Assembly (NCBI GenBank): GCA_037974665.1
Contig: CM075780.1
Coordinates: 7,377,768-7,441,767, forward strand
Direction of reading: 5' to 3'
From: Ehretia macrophylla
Taxonomy: Eukaryota; Streptophyta; Magnoliopsida; Boraginales; Ehretiaceae
Length of the DNA stretch: 64,000 nucleotides
The notes under the pieces are model-generated. The model saw only the letters and a program-made list of their open reading frames with translations. It was not told the origin of the DNA and ran no database searches. Below are positions 60,819 through 64,000 of the stretch, piece after piece (positions within the stretch are counted from its first letter, which is position 1; each line of letters starts with the position of its first letter). Both the position numbers and the translations under genes were made by a program.

Positions 60819-60937
60819 GGGTGCGATCATACCAGCACTAATACACCAGATCCCATTTGAACTCCGAAGTTAAGCATGCTTGGGCGAGAGTAGTACTAGG
60901 ATGGGTGACCCCCTGGGAAGTCCTTGTGTTGCACCCC
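60819..60937 (+). rRNA. 5S rRNA gene copy 29
   Basis: GGGTGCGATCATACCAGCAC start and GTTGCACCCC end are consensus, so helix I is intact. Box C is intact; box A has AAGCATGC. Inner changes are TACACCAG and CATTTGAAC. The usual upstream ATAA block is missing because the spacer before it is shortened to TTCGTGAGAC, so the external promoter element is lost even though the gene body is good. Confidence 0.95.
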
Positions 60938-61456
60938 TTTTTTTGTTTTTTTTCCACGTTTAGCTTTGGCAAGATGCTTTCTCATCACATTTCTTTCCTC
61001 GAGTCGCACGACACCCTGGGCCAGCCGGCTTCGCTTCTGGGAGGGGCTGGGCCTGCAAACTGAGGGCATGGGGCCAATTACCAAGTCCCCACCACTAAAG
61101 TACCCATAACTTTTGATCCGTAGGGAGTTATGCAGCGCACATCATATCGTTAGAAAGCTCTCTGGGTGCTTTGTGACTGGGGTAGCAAACCTACTCAGCA
61201 GCCCCTATTTTTGGGGGCTAAAATAGAACATTCTAATCAATTTTGGGCCACTTTTCTTGATTTTGTATTTTTTTTGGTCCCGGGTCTATCTTCATGAGCC
61301 GCGGAAAGGACGACAACCTAACTCACGGGATAGTAGACCGCCCTACAACCAGCCGATATCACGTCTTGCGGGGATGCTCCATTGTTGAAGCTGATGGGCT
61401 GTCTATAAGCCCATTGGGTAGTTTGAATGGGCCATCTCTCTGGGCTAGGACTGTGA

Positions 61457-61630
61457 GATATCCTATTTATTGAGGAGTTGTTTGTTGTGTGGTTTGTGGT
61501 TTGTGGAGTTGATGTATGATGTCCTATTGAGGTTGGTTTAGAGCCTCGGTATCCTATTTACTGTCGTTATACTGACGAAATTCTGTTGCGTCCTGACTGA
61601 TTATAGGAGGGGTCGAGTTGGGGCATGACA
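61457..61630 (+). repeat. 5' LTR tail of E5
   Basis: Only the 3' end of the LTR, closing GTCGAGTTGGGGCATGACA, the same kind of end as in the E1 family (GGGTTGGGGCGTGACA). The portion that would hold the two-hairpin module is absent. Confidence 0.82.
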
Positions 61631-61636
61631 TTTAAG

Positions 61637-61648
61637 TGGTATCAGAGC
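61637..61648 (+). other. Primer-binding site of E5 (initiator tRNA-Met)
   Basis: TGGTATCAGAGC six bases after the LTR end, identical to the E2 site. Confidence 0.92.
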
Positions 61649-61891
61649 GCATGTTAGTTGTCAGCCGGGGTATCCTCGGAATGTGGGTAATGGTCTTAGC
61701 ATGAAGGTATGTATGAATTGAAAGAAAAGTGAACTATGTATTAAATGATTAAGTGATTATATGATTTAGTGCTTATGTGATTATGTGATCAATTTGTTAA
61801 TGCGTTTTATATGTCTTTGTTGTTTATGTGCTAATAGTTGTTTATAACCTGTTTAAGTGCTATAACCTGTGCTAACTCTTTGATTAGTAGA

Positions 61892-63170
61892 ATGACGGGT
61901 AGACCGAGGACCAGAGGTAGGCCTGAGATAACAGATGAGACTCCTGGTAATGCGGCACCGGGCCGTGATAGGGGTGATGACCGTTTGGGGGCAGCTATGG
62001 AGAGGATTGCTGCGTTAGTGGCCGGACAGGCTCAGTTGATAGCAGGGCAGGCTGCCCAGACTCAGGCTTCGCAGGCTCAGTTGTTGAATGTGCAGGGTGG
62101 AAACCACAGGCGTGGTACCTTGAAAGAGTTCTTAGGATATCATCCACCAAGATTTCAGGGGGAGCCGGATGATAGGAAGGCTGAGGCGTGGATTAGCAAG
62201 GTGGAGAAGATTTATGATCCTCTTGATTATACCGATGAGCATAAAGTCTCCTTTGCCGTGTACTTGTTAGATGATGAGGCAGAGGAATGGTGGCGCACAG
62301 TGAGAACTAGCTGGGTGACTCAGGGTATTCTGTATGTTTGGGGTACCTTTCTAATGGCTTTCCGGGCAAAGTATGTCCTGAGGATCGTGAGGGAACGAAG
62401 AGAGGCAGAGTTTCTAGCCTTAGTGCAGGGAGATGCTTCAGTGGCTCAGTATGAGGCCACCTTTACCCGATTGTCCCGTTATGCACCGGAGTATGTGGCT
62501 GATGAGGAGCGGAGGACTCGTAGATTCATGTTGGGGTTGAGGCCTGAGATTCAGGATGTGATGGCTCTGAATCGGTATGATATATTCACTGAGGCTTTTG
62601 AGGCAGCTTCTAGACTAGAGAAGAGAAAGGGGGATCAGCTTGTGTCTAGTCAGCCCAGTAAGAGGCCGTATCAGCCGCAGTATCAGCAGGGTATGTATAG
62701 GCCTCCCGTACAGCAAGTTGTGTACAGGCCACTAGTTCAGCAGGGTTCTTTTCGGCCACAGGGGCAGCAGAGTTATTATCGGCCTCAGTTTCAGTAGGGG
62801 TCATATCAGGTTTAGTCCCAGTTTAGGCCAGCCCAGTCTCAGGGTCAATACAGGCTTAGTGTGGTAAGGCCTCAGCAGCAGGAGGCTGGTTCAGCTGTTT
62901 CTTCAGCTCCTGGTTCTTCTAGGGGCAGTATTAGTGCATCATCAACGCAGTGTACTCACTGCAACCGCACGGGCATGTGGAGGCCGATTGCAGAGTGAAA
63001 GCAGGGACGTGTTTAGGATGCGGTAGCAATCAGCACAGGGCGAGGGATTGCCCTAGGTATTCAAGGACTGAGGGTCGGACAACAACTCAGGGTTATCAGG
63101 GCCGACCTGCGGCCAGTGCACCTCAGCAGCAGCGGGTTCAGGCTCGGGCCTACGCAGTTGACTTAGAGGA
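61892..63170 (+). pseudogene. E5 gag region
   Basis: Starts MTGRPRTRGRPE at 61892. A Gln/Ala-rich stretch (about 62000-62100) may form a coiled coil. The gag capsid domain (about 62110-62640) has FQGEPDDRKAEAWISKVEK and DDEAEEWWRTV, then ERREAEFLALVQGD. A Gln/Tyr/Pro-rich linker follows (62650-62940) and a zinc knuckle CLGCGSNQHRARDC near 63010-63050. The order matches chromovirus gag. Broken. Confidence 0.9.
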
Positions 63171-64000
63171 AATGGCTGAGGAGACTGCAGTTGTGGAAGG
63201 TAACTTCCTTATACTTGATCAACTTGTTAAAGTGTTGAATGATTCTGGTGCTACGCATTCTTTCATTACTCCTGCTTGTGTGCAACGTGTTAATTTGCAA
63301 CCTGAAAGATTTCCTTATGTGGTTGAGATTAGTACATCTTTGACTGATAAGTATGTGACTGGCTTAGTATGTAGGATTGTATAATACATGTTAAGGGGCA
63401 TAATTTTCCTTCGGACCTTATCTTATTTCCTATCCAGGGGTATGATGTTATCTTGGGTATGGATTGGCTTTCTAAGTATGATGCCCAGTTGAACTGTAGA
63501 ACCAAGGTAGTACAGTTTCGTTTGCCAGATCAGCCAGTAGTTGAGGTAGTAGGGAACCGGGGTGCAAAGACGAGTTTTGTTATCTCAGCAACTAAAGCCG
63601 TTAAGTTGGTTATTTAGCTTATTTGATCAACAAGCCATCTGATAAGCTACAGCTAGAGGAAGTCCCTATTATTCGGGAATATCCCAATGTATTTCCCGAG
63701 GAGTTGCCAGGGTTACCGCCAGAGAGAGATGTGGAGTTTGTGATCAATCTTATTCCCGGTACTCAACCTATTTCTAAATCAGCGTACCGGATGGCATCGG
63801 CTGAGTTGAAGGAGTTGAAGACTCAGTTGCAGGAGTTATTGGAGAAGGGATTTATTCAGCAGAGTTCTTCACCTTGGGGAGCTCCTGTTTTATTTGTGAA
63901 GAAGAAGGATGGTACCTTGAGATTGTGTATTGATTACCGTGGTTTGAATCAGGTGACCATCAAGAATAAATATCCTTTGCCACTGATTGACGAGTTGTTT
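63171..64000 (+). pseudogene. E5 pol region, 5' part (protease and start of RT)
   Basis: Protease with a DSGATHSFI active site near 63240, a GMDWL motif near 63450, and the spacer ELPGLPP before RT near 63700. Then RT fingers with [20 protein letters not shown] and [10 protein letters not shown] (about 63850-63950). Continues beyond the window. Broken. Confidence 0.9.

Larger units (their letters stand above)
52754..61456 (+). repeat. 5S rDNA array, block 5 (thirteen units, spacer type B)
   Basis: Most unit steps are 650-679 bp; two are short (466 and 477 bp) through spacer loss. Type B spacer keeps the CCCATAACTTTTGATCCGTAG and GGAAAGCTCTCTGGGAGCTC blocks in common with type A, but differs in the T-tract, the CACATTTCTTTCC block, the GACGACAACCTAACTCACGG block and CACATAATGGCTTTGCACCC upstream of the gene. 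Units with copies 20-22 and 23-25 form a ~2.02-kb higher-order duplication. The block ends at ACTGTGA where E5 begins. Confidence 0.93.
61457..64000 (+). mobile_element. E5: 5' part of a Ty3/gypsy chromovirus, runs off the window
   Basis: + strand: the last 174 bp of a 5' LTR (ending GGGGCATGACA at 61630), a tRNA-Met primer-binding site, gag, nucleocapsid, protease and the first part of reverse transcriptase at the right edge. The rest of the 5' LTR is missing; 5S spacer meets the LTR tail directly at 61456/61457. Protease and RT sequence resembles E2 (both have an ELPGLPP stretch before RT) but E5 is a different family. A few breaks in what is visible. Confidence 0.9.

Overview
This is nuclear DNA of a higher plant. 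It is a decayed tandem array of 5S ribosomal RNA genes broken up by long terminal repeat (LTR) retrotransposons of the Ty3/gypsy superfamily. The evidence is 29 head-to-tail copies of a roughly 119-nt sequence matching plant 5S rRNA, all on the + strand, and plant-type Ty3/gypsy lineages (chromodomain elements primed by initiator tRNA-Met and an Athila-like element primed by tRNA-Asp). I cannot name the species. I see no host protein-coding gene. Most open reading frames are chance frames in the repeated 5S spacer or fragments of retrotransposon gag/pol.

Layout: 1-5203, tail and 3' LTR of a + strand element (E1). 5204-11048, eight 5S units with spacer type A. 11049-15102, a 4.05-kb solo LTR (S1) with a perfect 5-bp target duplication. 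15103-16508, two more type A units. 16509-25942, a minus-strand chromovirus (E2) in an LTR-internal-LTR-internal arrangement. 25943-36799, a minus-strand Athila-like element (E3) joined directly to E2 and landing inside a 5S gene. 36800-39733, five 5S copies where spacer type A gives way to type B. 39734-48492, a partial minus-strand element (E4) whose LTR holds a nested + strand solo LTR (N1, 42424-45952). 48493-49166, one type B unit. 49167-52753, another solo LTR (S2) with perfect target duplication. 52754-61456, thirteen type B units, including a three-unit higher-order duplication. 61457-64000, the start of a + strand chromovirus (E5) running off the window.

The 5S units are normally 650-709 bp, with an ATAA motif about 27 nt upstream and a T-rich tract just downstream. 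No copy matches the plant consensus exactly; many differences are C-to-T or G-to-A, so this looks like a silenced, heterochromatic part of a 5S locus or a relic of one. Unequal exchange (shared spacer variants, the higher-order repeat, the A/B switch), small deletions at short repeats, and repeated retrotransposon insertion followed by LTR-LTR recombination explain nearly all of the structure.

The most unusual signal is in the LTRs. Three LTR groups with otherwise different sequence and length (1.8 to 4.5 kb) share a two-hairpin module about 1.1-1.4 kb before the LTR 3' end. The first hairpin has a near-invariant CTACTTT loop and CAAC/GTTG neck, with an outer stem that changes sequence but mostly stays paired. 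The second hairpin follows about 190-210 nt later.
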